Source: Pontimicrobium aquaticum (GTDB lineage: Bacteria > Bacteroidota > Bacteroidia > Flavobacteriales > Flavobacteriaceae). From it: a stretch of 64,000 nucleotides of DNA. The notes beneath the pieces were generated by a model. The model was not told where the DNA came from and did no database searches. It saw only the letters and a program-made list of their open reading frames with translations. Positions within the stretch are counted from its first letter, which is position 1. The number at the start of each line of letters is the position of its first letter. The stretch covers positions 1 through 64,000 of the forward strand of contig NZ_SUPL01000007.1 in NCBI RefSeq assembly GCF_005047595.1, read 5' to 3'. This document shows, one piece after another, positions 34,406 to 43,655 of this stretch. A program made the position numbers and the translations under genes.

Positions 34406-34475
34406 TTTTTATTAAAACTGTAACATTTTATCAAGAAAATCTTCTTATTAATATAACTAGTCAATCAAAATCAAT

Positions 34476-34575
34476 TAATATGAAACATCTATTCCAAAAT
34501 TTCTATGTTTAGTGGAATTATAAAATAGATGTTACATGTGACTTTTGAGAAAACAATTAAAATTATCACATGAAA
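34476..34575 (+). promoter_or_regulatory. Candidate structured leader RNA, copy B
   Basis: Same architecture as the leader before the symporter at 1970, with different stem sequences. GAAACAT at 34482-34488; perfect outer stem AACATCTATT (34484-34493) with AATAGATGTT (34524-34533); inner stem TTCCA (34492-34496) with TGGAA (34513-34517); 13-mer TGTTACATGTGAC (34530-34542); A-rich spacer of 27 nt; then TCACATG at the start. CATGTGA (34535-34541) is perfectly complementary to TCACATG (34566-34572), which includes the ATG. The inner and outer stems partly compete at 34492-34493. Confidence 0.5.
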
Positions 34576-36213
34576 AAAGTATTATTTTTCATCGCCTTTA
34601 ACATGGTGATGATTTCGTATGCCCAAAACAATCTCACTAAAGCACAATGGCAAGAAGACCTTAAATTTCTTCAGGAAACTGTACATAAGGACTATCCTTT
34701 TTTATTTAAAAAAACTACTGCAGAAATATTTGATTCAGAAGTTGTTAAACTCCACAAGGATATTCCAAACTTACAACAACATGAAATAATTGTTGGGTTT
34801 GCACGTATCGTGTCTTTGTTCAAATATGGTCATACAGATATTAGCTTTAGTAAAGATCCTTTTGCTTTTTCTCAATTACCTATAAATTTATATCATTTTA
34901 ATGATGGTGTGTTTATTCAAGGAACACATAAAACACATGAAAATACCCTTGGAGCTAAAGTGCTTGCTATAGAAGGTAAACCTATTAAAACAGCTTTAGA
35001 ACTTATTCACCCGACTGTCCCATCTGAAAATAGCCAGTTCTTCAAAGCTTATGGGCTAAACTATTTAAGAATTCCTGAGGTCTTGCATGCACAAGGTATT
35101 ACCTCGAGTTTAAAAACTTCGGTAGAATTCACTTTAGAAAAAAATGGTAAAACATTTACGCATGTATTTTCTGTGTTACCAGATAATCAAAGGATTCCTG
35201 TAAGCTATAGTTTAACAAAACAAGATGATGTTTGGTTAGATGCTAGAAATCAAGACAAAACTCCAAATTATTTAAAACATTTAGATAAAATTTATTATTA
35301 CGAATATCTTCCTGAGCAAAAAGCGGTTTATGTTAGGCATAGTCAAATACAGGATGATTCAACCGAAGCAATTCCTGAATTTTATGAACGCGTTTTTAAT
35401 TTTATTGACACTAATGATGTTGAGAAGTTAATTATTGATGTGAGACTAAATGGTGGCGGAAATAATTATAAAAACAAGCCTATTATTACAAACATTATTA
35501 AATCTAAAAAAATCAACAGAGTTGGTAATCTTTTTGTAATTACAGGACGTAGAACATTCTCAGCATGTCAAAATTTAGTAAACGAAATGAGTAATTATAC
35601 CAATGCTATTTTTGTAGGAGAACCAACAGGAGAGAACATAAATTTTTATGGTGACAATCGTACAGTTGAATTACCAAATAGTAAAATTCCTGTATTCTTA
35701 TCGTTTGCTTGGTGGCAAGATAAACCACAATGGGAAAATGCAGAATGGTTAGCTCCGCATATTGCTGTAGACATGAGTTTTGAAGAGTATAAGACCAATA
35801 AAGATCCTGTATTGCAAGCTGCTTTGGATTTCACGGATAACAACTTTGTGCTAAACCCTATGCAATATCTGACTAGTTTTTTTATGAAAGGAGAAGTGGA
35901 TAAGCTTAAAAGTGAAGCAGCAAGAATGGTAATGGATACAAGATATAAATTCTTTGACTTTGAAGGCGAATTCAATAAAGCTGGGTATAATGTATTAGGA
36001 AGTGGTCAAATGCAAGAGGCTATCTTTGTGTTTCAAATGGTGACTGAGTTATTTCCAAATTCAGCTAACGCCTGGAATAGTTTAGCTGAAGCGTATTTAA
36101 AAGCTGGAGATAAAACAAAGGCATTAGAGTATTATAACAAGGCTTTGAAGACGGATCCAGAAGGAGACACTGGAAAGAATGCACAAGAAATGATTAAGGA
36201 AATAAAACAGTAA
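34570..36213 (+). CDS. Exported S41-family peptidase-like protein with C-terminal TPRs
   Basis: 547 aa with signal peptide MKKVLFFIAFNMVMISYAQ. The central region has a PDZ-like part and an S41 core: LIIDVRLNGGGNN (the conserved (D)xRxNxGG) and GRRTFSACQNLVNEM, where the Ser of TFSA corresponds to the S41 nucleophile. The usual downstream EPT block appears as GEPTGENINFYGD. Residues about 470-547 contain TPR-like helices (SANAWNSLAEAYLKAGDKTKALEYYNKALKTDP region). Probably a periplasmic peptidase or peptidase-like protein; substrate unknown. It has the structured leader shared with the DAACS symporter. Confidence 0.83.
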   Translation: MKKVLFFIAFNMVMISYAQNNLTKAQWQEDLKFLQETVHKDYPFLFKKTTAEIFDSEVVKLHKDIPNLQQHEIIVGFARIVSLFKYGHTDISFSKDPFAFSQLPINLYHFNDGVFIQGTHKTHENTLGAKVLAIEGKPIKTALELIHPTVPSENSQFFKAYGLNYLRIPEVLHAQGITSSLKTSVEFTLEKNGKTFTHVFSVLPDNQRIPVSYSLTKQDDVWLDARNQDKTPNYLKHLDKIYYYEYLPEQKAVYVRHSQIQDDSTEAIPEFYERVFNFIDTNDVEKLIIDVRLNGGGNNYKNKPIITNIIKSKKINRVGNLFVITGRRTFSACQNLVNEMSNYTNAIFVGEPTGENINFYGDNRTVELPNSKIPVFLSFAWWQDKPQWENAEWLAPHIAVDMSFEEYKTNKDPVLQAALDFTDNNFVLNPMQYLTSFFMKGEVDKLKSEAARMVMDTRYKFFDFEGEFNKAGYNVLGSGQMQEAIFVFQMVTELFPNSANAWNSLAEAYLKAGDKTKALEYYNKALKTDPEGDTGKNAQEMIKEIKQ

Positions 36214-36220
36214 TGCCTGT

Positions 36221-36250
36221 AAAAAAACCAGTGAAGTCAACTTCACTGGT
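36221..36250 (-). terminator. Rho-independent terminator, repeat-borne
   Basis: The hairpin 36227-36250 (arms ACCAGTGAAG/CTTCACTGGT) is followed by seven T on the minus strand, so it is oriented to end the minus-strand hydrolase gene (stop at 36340). It may also form in the plus-strand transcript of the S41-like gene, whose stop is 14 bp upstream, though there no U-run follows directly. Confidence 0.65.
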
Positions 36251-36299
36251 CCTATCTAATTTTTATTTATAAACTGTCAACCTATTTTAGGACGACTCA
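36221..36299. repeat. 79-bp dispersed repeat, copy 2
   Basis: Identical to 45-123 except for C at 36238 in the hairpin loop. It lies 7 bp after the stop of the S41-like gene (plus) and 41 bp after the stop of the alpha/beta hydrolase gene (minus). The palindrome arm is ACCAGTGAAG and the far end reads TTAGGACGACTCA. Sequence outside the block differs completely from the first copy, so the block is a discrete unit. Confidence 0.85.
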
Positions 36300-36339
36300 A
36301 TTAAAATTATTTAGTTATAAATATGCCTACGAATTTTAA

Positions 36340-38154
36340 TTAATCTTTTTTTAAATTGGGTTCATTAATTCTTCCTGAATTTAAGCCTCTAATACTAAGT
36401 GATTTAACGTTATTGTCATCGTCAAATTGAAATAAAACTTGCATATTATTTCTTGGATTGTCGCTTTCAACTAAAAATGTATTGGTTGTATATGGCCACA
36501 ATTCAACAGGTTCGTCCCAATAATTTGATGAGAGATATAGTTTGTCATTTTCAATATAGATGTTTCTGTACCTTTCTTTATCAACTACATATTTTCCTAG
36601 GTAAGGAACGGTATTGTCTATTTTAGTTTTATGGTAATCTGTTACTTCTTTATTTATATCATTTAAAGCCTGTAAACTTTCAAAATGTCTAGGGTTGTCT
36701 TTTAAAGCTGTTCTAAAACATGCTTCAGCTAAAGTTTCGTTTTCTTTTTCTAAATATAACTTACCTAATTGATGGTTGGTTACAAACCAGTTAGGGAAAA
36801 CTTTGTTGGACAACAATAACGTTTCAATAGCTTCATCTAACCTTTCATTGTTTTTTAGTGAAATACTAGCTTGTAATAATTCTCTCCAGTCTAATTTTTT
36901 TAAATATTGTGTTTCATGTTTTAGGATATCGTTAATCACTTTATTGGTGTAATCAAACCCTTTATCAATTATGGTTTTACCAATAGACTTTGGATCTAAA
37001 GGTTTGCGTAGTCCTTTTTTGAAAACAAAATTGTGCTTATAAAGTTTCTTATCAAACTCTTTAAATGTATTTTTATTTTTTAAATATTGATCAAAAAAAT
37101 CGCCAACGTACTTGGTCATTTCTGCATAAAAAGCATAATTAGTTTCTTTTTCTTTGAATGTTAACGTATCATCTAAAATCATTTCGTATAGTAAGTTTAA
37201 TCCTGAAAAGTAACTGTGCTGATTATGATTGTATCTTATCAGTGCTTTATCTGCATACTTTACTCTATCATAGAAAATAGATGGATTTTGCTCAGGAGCA
37301 CTTAAGTTTTTTCCAATTAAAAGTAGATTAGATGTAAATTCTTCAGGATTATAAAGCTTGCTATCCTTTATAGTGTTTAACCAACCTTGTGACATAACTG
37401 AGCCATCTAAGGAAATGGTAGCATCAATGGCTTTGTTTTTTGTGGCGAAAACAATATTTGCTAAGCCACCTAAACTAAACCCAAACACACCAATATTGTT
37501 GTTAGTGTATGTTTTTTTAGCAAAACCGAGCAAAAATGCCAAATCTTCGGCTTGTGTGTGGACAGTAGCAACTGTTCTATCTTGTAATGCAGTATATTGC
37601 CCTTTAGCCAAAGCAGACACCACGATGTAGCCTTTACTTGCTAAATACTCGCAAATAATGTAATTATCTGTTGCAGATGTATTCATTGGTGGTGCATAAA
37701 TAATTATAGGAAAATCATTAGCCATTTCTTCGGCATTTAATACTGAATAAGTTTTTTTATTTAAAAGATTAGTTATCAAATCCTGTTTTGATGCATCAAC
37801 AGTTTTTATAAAATTATTTATTGCTACTAATCTGTCTTTTAGAGTGTTTTTGGAGAAATCTATTTCGGAAGCTGAATATCCAATGTAATCTTTCAACTGC
37901 ATTTTTTTTAAAGTATTATTAGCTTCAGCAGGATACCACATAGAGATTTGCATAGGTCGTCCAATAGTATTATTTGCAGGGTTTCCGTAATAATCATATT
38001 TAGAATGAAAAGAACGACTATAGTCGTATTCATGGAAGACTTTATAACCAACTGAAAATTCGCCATATTTTAAATGATTGGTTACAATACTTTGCGAATA
38101 AGATGTTAATGTACAAATAGCAATAGCTATTACTAAGTAAAGATTTTTTTTCAT
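36340..38154 (-). CDS. Exported alpha/beta hydrolase with TPR-like and C-terminal domains
   Basis: 604 aa with signal peptide MKKNLYLVIAIAICTLTSYSQ. An alpha/beta hydrolase core follows: PIIIYAPPMNTSATD, a nucleophile elbow VFGFSLGGLANIVF (GFSLGG, about 223-236), and a possible acid region LDGSVMSQG. About 400-510 is helical with TPR character (LKYLKKLDWRELLQ..., LGKLYLEKENETLAEACFRTALKDNP). The last 90 residues form a beta-rich tail (GKYVVDKERYRNIYIEND). It resembles dienelactone-hydrolase-like lipases/esterases; substrate unknown. Converges with the S41-like gene across the repeat. Confidence 0.82.
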   Translation of the reverse strand: MKKNLYLVIAIAICTLTSYSQSIVTNHLKYGEFSVGYKVFHEYDYSRSFHSKYDYYGNPANNTIGRPMQISMWYPAEANNTLKKMQLKDYIGYSASEIDFSKNTLKDRLVAINNFIKTVDASKQDLITNLLNKKTYSVLNAEEMANDFPIIIYAPPMNTSATDNYIICEYLASKGYIVVSALAKGQYTALQDRTVATVHTQAEDLAFLLGFAKKTYTNNNIGVFGFSLGGLANIVFATKNKAIDATISLDGSVMSQGWLNTIKDSKLYNPEEFTSNLLLIGKNLSAPEQNPSIFYDRVKYADKALIRYNHNQHSYFSGLNLLYEMILDDTLTFKEKETNYAFYAEMTKYVGDFFDQYLKNKNTFKEFDKKLYKHNFVFKKGLRKPLDPKSIGKTIIDKGFDYTNKVINDILKHETQYLKKLDWRELLQASISLKNNERLDEAIETLLLSNKVFPNWFVTNHQLGKLYLEKENETLAEACFRTALKDNPRHFESLQALNDINKEVTDYHKTKIDNTVPYLGKYVVDKERYRNIYIENDKLYLSSNYWDEPVELWPYTTNTFLVESDNPRNNMQVLFQFDDDNNVKSLSIRGLNSGRINEPNLKKD

Positions 38155-38281
38155 GCTTAAGTTTAATTTATTAATGACTGTTTGTTTTTTGATAACGCGA
38201 AAGTCTAAATAATGAATTAAGCAAAAAAAGGAGATGCAGTGAGTTGTAGTTTATTGTAAGTAATGGTTTTATGAAAGGATT

Positions 38282-39037
38282 TTAATTTCCACCAAACCAA
38301 GCTTTAAACCTTGAAACACGATCCCTACTCACAATGATATCATTATCTGTAGCGACGTTTAAAATAAGTTTCAATCGGCTATTTGAATAAACGATTACAT
38401 CTTTTATAGCATCAAGGTTTATAATAAAGGTCCTGTTTACTCTCATAAAGTTTTGAGGATTCACTATTTGATTTAAATCTTCTAGCTTATAATCTAAAAC
38501 AAACTTTTTAGCATCGGTGGTTACCAAAAACACTGTACGTCCTTCGGCATAAAATAAAGCAATTTTATTTGTTTTGATGGAATGGATATGATTTCCAAGA
38601 CGCACTAAAAATCTATCCTTAAATGATTTATTTACAATTGCATTTGACACATTTTTTAAAGTGCTACTTGATAGTATCGATTTAAAATCTTTAAATTTTG
38701 TTAGTGCCTTGGAAACATCTGTAAATGTAATTGGTTTTAATATGTAATCAATACTGTTAAGCTTAAATGCATCAATAGCAAATTCGTCGAATGCTGTCGT
38801 GAAAATAATAGGTTTTTCCAGCTGAATTTGATTGAATATTTCAAAACTTAGTCCTTCGCTTAATTGTATATCCAAAAAAAGCATATCGACTGAATCCTTA
38901 TGGCTTTGCAACCAGGTAACAGTATCTTGAATACTAGTAAGTTTTGCTAAAATATTAATAGTATTATCATATTTTAGAATATAGCGTTCTAACTTTTCTA
39001 ATGCTGGAATTTCATCTTCAACAATTACTACATTCAT
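38282..39037 (-). CDS. LytTR-family response regulator
   Basis: 251 aa. Receiver domain 1-120: VEDEIPALEKLERY (acidic pocket), phosphoacceptor Asp56 in MLFLDIQLSEG, and switch Thr/Lys in IIFTTAFDEF and YILKPITF. The C-terminal LytTR DNA-binding domain (about 150-250) has RFLVRLGNHIHSIKTNKIALF, DLNQIVNPQNFMRVNRTFIINLD and VIVSRDRVSRFKAWF. It should activate or repress near target promoters after phosphorylation by the LytS-like kinase encoded upstream. Its start overlaps the preceding gene by 4 bp. Confidence 0.92.
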   Translation of the reverse strand: MNVVIVEDEIPALEKLERYILKYDNTINILAKLTSIQDTVTWLQSHKDSVDMLFLDIQLSEGLSFEIFNQIQLEKPIIFTTAFDEFAIDAFKLNSIDYILKPITFTDVSKALTKFKDFKSILSSSTLKNVSNAIVNKSFKDRFLVRLGNHIHSIKTNKIALFYAEGRTVFLVTTDAKKFVLDYKLEDLNQIVNPQNFMRVNRTFIINLDAIKDVIVYSNSRLKLILNVATDNDIIVSRDRVSRFKAWFGGN

Positions 39038-40059
39038 AGGTTGGGTTTTGTTATTAATTTTGGAATACTAATAATGCGCTTGTCTTGAATGCTTTTAATA
39101 GTTAATTCTTGTTTGCTATAAATAGTATAACGGTTTTTAATATCACTCAAAAAATTGGGGTTAAATTTTGAGTTAATTTTATCATTCTTTACATAGCTTA
39201 GCGCTAAGCTATCATGTGTTTCATTAATTTCAATGTCTAAAGAGTCGCTACTATTTATGGTGTTTTTAATAACATCCTCTAGGATTGTTAATAGGCTTCC
39301 TGGTACAATTAAAAAGTTAGAATAAGTTTGAGTAGTTAACGTTATAACTCTATAAGGCAAATAATTAAATAATTGTACTAATTCTTTTGCTGCATTAAGT
39401 TCTTCACCTAAAGTTACAAGCTGTTTATTCTTCGTTGAAAGTATATAACGATATACTATCGCAATATGGTCAATTAAGTCGTCAACATTATCAGACTTTT
39501 TTCTAGCAAGTACAATAATAGCTTCAAAGCACTCAAAAAGCAAATTAGGATTTATTCCTTTTTCAAATTGTATAAAATCATCTTCTATAAGTTGCTTTTT
39601 TATATACTCATTATTAAGAATTTTAGTATTTTCCTTATATAGATATTGATGACTTAAATGTAACATTACGTATATAAATGTAATGCTACAAAAAATACTA
39701 TTAAAAAGCCATAATTCGTTTGTGCTAGGTGAAAACCCAAGTATAACCTTATAGTAAACAACAATGGCAATCGTTACTAAAATGGCACAAAGTAGCATAG
39801 AGCCAATTACTTGTATGAGTAATTTAAAGAAAGAAGATAGTCTTGATGGCAATTTGTTAAAAACCCAAAGTAAAAGCCTAGAAAATTCATGTATGATAAA
39901 AGATAAGCCAATACAGAAATATAGCTCTTTGCCTAAAAATTGTTCCTGAAGTTGCTCTACATTATTATTAATTAAAAGAATAAGTAAATACACAACAATA
40001 CCACTAAAAACAGGACTGAATAACCTAAATAACGGATTATGTATAAACAACTTATTCAT
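39034..40059 (-). CDS. Degenerate LytS-like histidine kinase (pseudokinase)
   Basis: 341 aa with four predicted transmembrane segments in the first 140 residues (about 17-32, 46-66, 77-104, 117-135), then a cytoplasmic part that aligns with the His_kinase/LytS domain. At the position of the phospho-accepting His (LSPHFLFNNL in the neighbour) it reads INPNLLFECF, so Asn172 replaces His. The C-terminal ATPase region lacks clear N/G boxes. It therefore should not autophosphorylate and probably modulates the active kinase next to it. Overlaps of 8 bp upstream and 4 bp downstream show tight translational coupling. Confidence 0.75.
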   Translation of the reverse strand: MNKLFIHNPLFRLFSPVFSGIVVYLLILLINNNVEQLQEQFLGKELYFCIGLSFIIHEFSRLLLWVFNKLPSRLSSFFKLLIQVIGSMLLCAILVTIAIVVYYKVILGFSPSTNELWLFNSIFCSITFIYVMLHLSHQYLYKENTKILNNEYIKKQLIEDDFIQFEKGINPNLLFECFEAIIVLARKKSDNVDDLIDHIAIVYRYILSTKNKQLVTLGEELNAAKELVQLFNYLPYRVITLTTQTYSNFLIVPGSLLTILEDVIKNTINSSDSLDIEINETHDSLALSYVKNDKINSKFNPNFLSDIKNRYTIYSKQELTIKSIQDKRIISIPKLITKPNL

Positions 40060-41107
40060 TATCTACTATTATTGGAAGTTTTACTGTAAAACAATCGTCT
40101 TTAATGATTGATATTTGCTTGTTAAATAAAAGCTGAAACCTAGAATTTATATTGCTCAGTCCAATATTAAAAGACTCTACATTTTTTGGTTTTGCAGAAA
40201 TATTATTTTTAACAACTAACTGGTCTTTTTCTTGAAATATTTCTATGTTTAAATTATTTAATTCGGTAGCTTGATTATGCTTAACCGCATTTTCAATAAG
40301 CATTTGTATGCTTAATGGCGGGATTTTATTTGCAAAATTATTTTCAGACACATTAATAGAATAGTTAAGTGCACTACCAAACCTTGTTTTTAATAAAGAT
40401 AGATAGGCTTTAATTATTTCTAATTCTTTGTCAATATTTACCAATTTAGTATGATAACTATTGAGTGTATATTTGTATATTTTTGCAAGTTCTCTAATAT
40501 AATTTTCAGCCTGTACTTCATCTTTAAAAGCTAATGATGAAATAGTATTTAAATTATTAAATAAGAAATGAGGACTTAATTGAGACTTTAAAGCTTTTAA
40601 CTGAAATTCGTATTGTTTTCGTTCATATTTTACAGCTTCAATTTGAAGTTTGGAATAGGTGTAATAGGAGTAAAGTGCAAAATAAAAAATGTTATATATA
40701 AGTATTAATATAAACAGGATAATACTTAGCTTAATAAGGTTGCTTTGGTATAACTCTTTTTCTAATACTACTTGATTGGTAAGCTTGTTGTATAAAAGCA
40801 CAACTAAAAACACTACAATATAAGCGCAAGTAAATAAAGCAACAATGCCAATTACAAACCTATTGGTTAATTGAGATCTCCAAGGAATTAACTTATCTAA
40901 CCTTTTTGAAATAGTATAAATAAGATAGGCTAATAATATGCCACAAAAAGCACTTAATATTAATTCTAGTGAATTATTAGTTTGTTCAATTAAATGAATA
41001 CTAGCATCAAAATAGTTATAAAGTAATATCCCAAATAGAATGCCTAATACTGTGATGAGCAGGTGCTTTTTCACTTTTGGATTATTGAGCTGGTTAGTTA
41101 AAATCAT
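40052..41107 (-). CDS. LytS-type sensor histidine kinase
   Basis: 351 aa with four hydrophobic segments (about 15-32, 48-66, 82-106, 127-150) and a cytoplasmic His_kinase domain. The H-box QLSPHFLFNNLNTISSLAF has phosphoacceptor His180 and the typical FNNLN continuation; the N-box-like element is SIQMLIENAVKHNQ, followed by a GxG-like ISNINSRFQLLFN region. It should phosphorylate the LytTR regulator encoded two genes on. The intervening gene encodes a degenerate homologue, giving a two-kinase-like, one-regulator operon. Confidence 0.9.
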   Translation of the reverse strand: MILTNQLNNPKVKKHLLITVLGILFGILLYNYFDASIHLIEQTNNSLELILSAFCGILLAYLIYTISKRLDKLIPWRSQLTNRFVIGIVALFTCAYIVVFLVVLLYNKLTNQVVLEKELYQSNLIKLSIILFILILIYNIFYFALYSYYTYSKLQIEAVKYERKQYEFQLKALKSQLSPHFLFNNLNTISSLAFKDEVQAENYIRELAKIYKYTLNSYHTKLVNIDKELEIIKAYLSLLKTRFGSALNYSINVSENNFANKIPPLSIQMLIENAVKHNQATELNNLNIEIFQEKDQLVVKNNISAKPKNVESFNIGLSNINSRFQLLFNKQISIIKDDCFTVKLPIIVDNE

Positions 41108-41176
41108 ATAACCAAGGTAATCAATCTACACTAAAATTAAAACTTAGTATAACTAATTACCTTGGTATTTGTTTGG

Positions 41177-42526
41177 TTAGTCTATAGCTTTTACTGCACG
41201 ACCATAATAATGGTCTGATCCTATAGATTTTGCAGCTGCTCTATAAGCCGATTTTACGCGTTCTGGTGAATTCTTAACTTTATTAGCAAAAGCCATTAAA
41301 GCTTGTGACATAGAATGATCCGACTGAATATGAGTTAAAGAATTAAGTGCCGAAACTAACTGATCATCTGACAGGTTTTGATTAGCTATTTTCATGTAAA
41401 TAGTAGCTGCATAATGATCTGACCCAACACTATTCTTTACGACTTCTAGTAAATTATTTAATGAACTGGTACTGTTATCTAGTTTTTTACTCAATAGCGT
41501 ATTAATTACTTCAGTAATATAATGATCTGATTGTATATCGCTTAATGTTCCTAAAAAAGCTTTATACGCATTACTTGGAAGGTCTTTATCATTAATTACC
41601 TTTTTTAGTACTTGAGCTTTATAATGGTCAGATTGAATGTCTTTAGATAAAGAAATAATATTCGAAATATTTTGAGAGTTTAACGTTCTGCTATCCATTA
41701 CTTCAGTTAAAACTTGAGTAATATAATGATCGGAGTTAATATTTGTAGCAATTTCAAGCAAGCTATCCATTTGGCTATCACTTATAGATTTATCATTTAT
41801 TACTTTTTTAAGAACATTGGTCATATAATGATCAGACTCTAAGCCTTTAGCAGCATTAATGTAGGCTGTTATAGTTTGATTACTTGATAAAAAAGCTTTT
41901 TGATTACTAGTAAGAATACTTGCCAAATAATGATCGGACTCTATTTCATTACCTGCTGTATTAATAACTTCAACTAAGTCGCTGTTATTTAAACTTTTAT
42001 TTAATAATAACTTAAAATAAGCTGCCTTTACGTAGTCGCTTTCTATTCTTTTAATTTCAGCTAGTACAGCATTAGCACCACCATTATTATAAAAACGATT
42101 AACACGACTTTCTGCACCAATTGTAGTTGTTCTAACTATTTCTTGGAGAACTTCTGCTAACCATTTTTGGCCCTCTGGAGTAAAGTTTTTTTCTGTGCGT
42201 CCCTCAAAATATTTTTTAATAAGGTTACCATTTCTATCAGATTCAATAACTATACGTCTTCTATTTCCAAATGAAGAGCGTTCAATTTCTATAAAGCCAC
42301 CACTAGAAATGGCAACAATATCTGTGTCATCATTAGATAAAGTAATATCTCCTTCATATTCTATTTTAAAGTCCTTACCATTATTGGAGATACTAATTCT
42401 ACTCTTACCATTGTTGTTAGAAATATTTGTGTTGGTTTGAGCGTATGAATTGATTGGCATTGCTAAAAGCAATGCGAAAAATAGCAAACTAAAAAAGTGC
42501 TTTTGATTAATGAGTGATTTTGTCAT
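41177..42526 (-). CDS. Exported protein with nine SDHY-type helical repeats
   Basis: 449 aa with signal peptide MTKSLINQKHFFSLLFFALLLAMPINSYAQ. Residues about 35-130 are beta-rich (RISISNNGKDFKIEYEGDI). From about 155 to the end there are nine repeats of about 32-36 residues, each with a motif I/L-x-SDHY-x3-VL: SDYV, SDHY (x6), SDHS, SDHY. Relatives with SDY(E/H) repeats occur in proteins near M56/BlaR-type sensors in Bacteroidota and Acidobacteria. Nearly invariant Asp-His-Tyr suggests a structural or metal-binding role (inference). It lies 69 bp upstream of the LytS-LytTR operon on the same strand and could be its sensor input. Confidence 0.8.
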   Translation of the reverse strand: MTKSLINQKHFFSLLFFALLLAMPINSYAQTNTNISNNNGKSRISISNNGKDFKIEYEGDITLSNDDTDIVAISSGGFIEIERSSFGNRRRIVIESDRNGNLIKKYFEGRTEKNFTPEGQKWLAEVLQEIVRTTTIGAESRVNRFYNNGGANAVLAEIKRIESDYVKAAYFKLLLNKSLNNSDLVEVINTAGNEIESDHYLASILTSNQKAFLSSNQTITAYINAAKGLESDHYMTNVLKKVINDKSISDSQMDSLLEIATNINSDHYITQVLTEVMDSRTLNSQNISNIISLSKDIQSDHYKAQVLKKVINDKDLPSNAYKAFLGTLSDIQSDHYITEVINTLLSKKLDNSTSSLNNLLEVVKNSVGSDHYAATIYMKIANQNLSDDQLVSALNSLTHIQSDHSMSQALMAFANKVKNSPERVKSAYRAAAKSIGSDHYYGRAVKAID

Positions 42527-42654
42527 AATTGTTCGTTTTTTGATTTATGAGGCAAATGTATATGACAATAGTACTTCTAAAAAATAGAATGTAGTGAATT
42601 ACAATTTTTATGTAGTGAGTTGTATTTTGTATTATAAATTCTTATCCAAAAGTC

Positions 42655-43551
42655 TTAATAAGCTTCAACATAATTATAAATTCGCTCAGATATTCTAGCC
42701 AATTTATCTGTACCTTCATCAAAATCTTTAAGGTTTTTTGATAATAACACCAACACATACGTCTTGCCATTTGGTGGATATACAATAGCGGCATCATGAT
42801 GCACACCTGTTATGGAGCCAGTTTTATGAGCTACTTCAACATTGTCTGGTATGTACTTTGGAATCATGTCATTCCATTGTTGGTCTTTAAGTATTGATAA
42901 CATTGCTTCGCAATCTGCCTTTGTGCCAGCTGTACCATTGGCAATAGCTTTCATAATAACCATTAAATCTCTTGCTGTGGTTGAGTTGCTTAGACCTTGT
43001 TCGTAGGCTTTTATATCTTCAACGCCACGTAAAACGTCTATTTTTTCAGCTCCCAAATCGCGCATGGTTTGCGTTGTTTTTTTAGCATCAACAATCTCTA
43101 TTAATACGTTTGTTGCTAAATTGCTACTTACGGTAATCATGGGCACCATGAGGTCGTATAAGGTTTGTTTTGTGCCAATTTTACTATAAATGACATCATC
43201 ACTATCATCTCCAATATCCATTTTATAAGGACTTCCATCCACAATACTTTTAAATTTATTGATTAATACAATAGAATCTTTTAAGTTGATTAGACCTTGG
43301 TTTTGTTGTTTGTATAATTCTATCATTACAGGGACTTTCATAGTGCTAGCTGCATGAAATTCTTCATCAACATTAATAAGAATTGAGTTTTCTTCGTTAG
43401 ATAAATCTAGAAAGGCTACGGCAACATTTCCTTCAATAGTATTAATTTGCTGCGTTATATCTGTTTTAAGAATATCTAATGGATTGTCTTCTTGACAAGC
43501 AAATAGCATAATTCCTAATACTACTAAGTTTAATTTTTTAAGTATTGACAT
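42655..43551 (-). CDS. Class A beta-lactamase-like serine hydrolase, lipoprotein
   Basis: 298 aa with lipobox LFACQED (Cys19). The active-site motifs of class A enzymes are present: AASTMKVP (S69-T-M-K72), TVSSNLATN (S142-S-N144, in the place of SDN), and AHKTGSITG (K243-T-G). The Glu166-like loop is less clear; an E-x(4)-N in YEQGLSNS is a candidate. This makes it a beta-lactamase2-family serine hydrolase. Whether it confers beta-lactam resistance is not decidable from sequence; many Flavobacteriaceae carry such chromosomal genes. Confidence 0.87.
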   Translation of the reverse strand: MSILKKLNLVVLGIMLFACQEDNPLDILKTDITQQINTIEGNVAVAFLDLSNEENSILINVDEEFHAASTMKVPVMIELYKQQNQGLINLKDSIVLINKFKSIVDGSPYKMDIGDDSDDVIYSKIGTKQTLYDLMVPMITVSSNLATNVLIEIVDAKKTTQTMRDLGAEKIDVLRGVEDIKAYEQGLSNSTTARDLMVIMKAIANGTAGTKADCEAMLSILKDQQWNDMIPKYIPDNVEVAHKTGSITGVHHDAAIVYPPNGKTYVLVLLSKNLKDFDEGTDKLARISERIYNYVEAY

Positions 43552-43603
43552 TTAGTTGATTTTTAAAGTAAAATTCTAAGATAATAAAATACACTATACT
43601 GTA

Positions 43604-43633
43604 TAAAAAAAGGGAAGCAAATACGCTTCCCTT
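43604..43633 (-). terminator. Rho-independent terminator
   Basis: AAGGGAAGC / GCTTCCCTT (9-bp stem, 43610-43633) with a 6-nt loop, followed on the minus strand by a run of seven T (43610-43604). It ends the DPP-IV-like gene, whose stop codon is at 43656, 23 bp upstream. Confidence 0.85.
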
Positions 43634-43655
43634 AAATATTTTTAGTTAATAATCT

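Noticed and set aside
41180-42034. Regularly spaced short DNA similarities (about every 100 bp, ATAATGATC-like) resembling a repeat array.
   Set aside because: They encode the SDHY protein repeats in one open frame; spacers are coding, and no cas gene is present, so it is not a CRISPR array.
42655-43551. Calling this gene a clinical-type resistance beta-lactamase.
   Set aside because: SxxK, SSN and KTG are present but the Glu166-type loop is unclear and there is no mobile element, so only the family is claimed.
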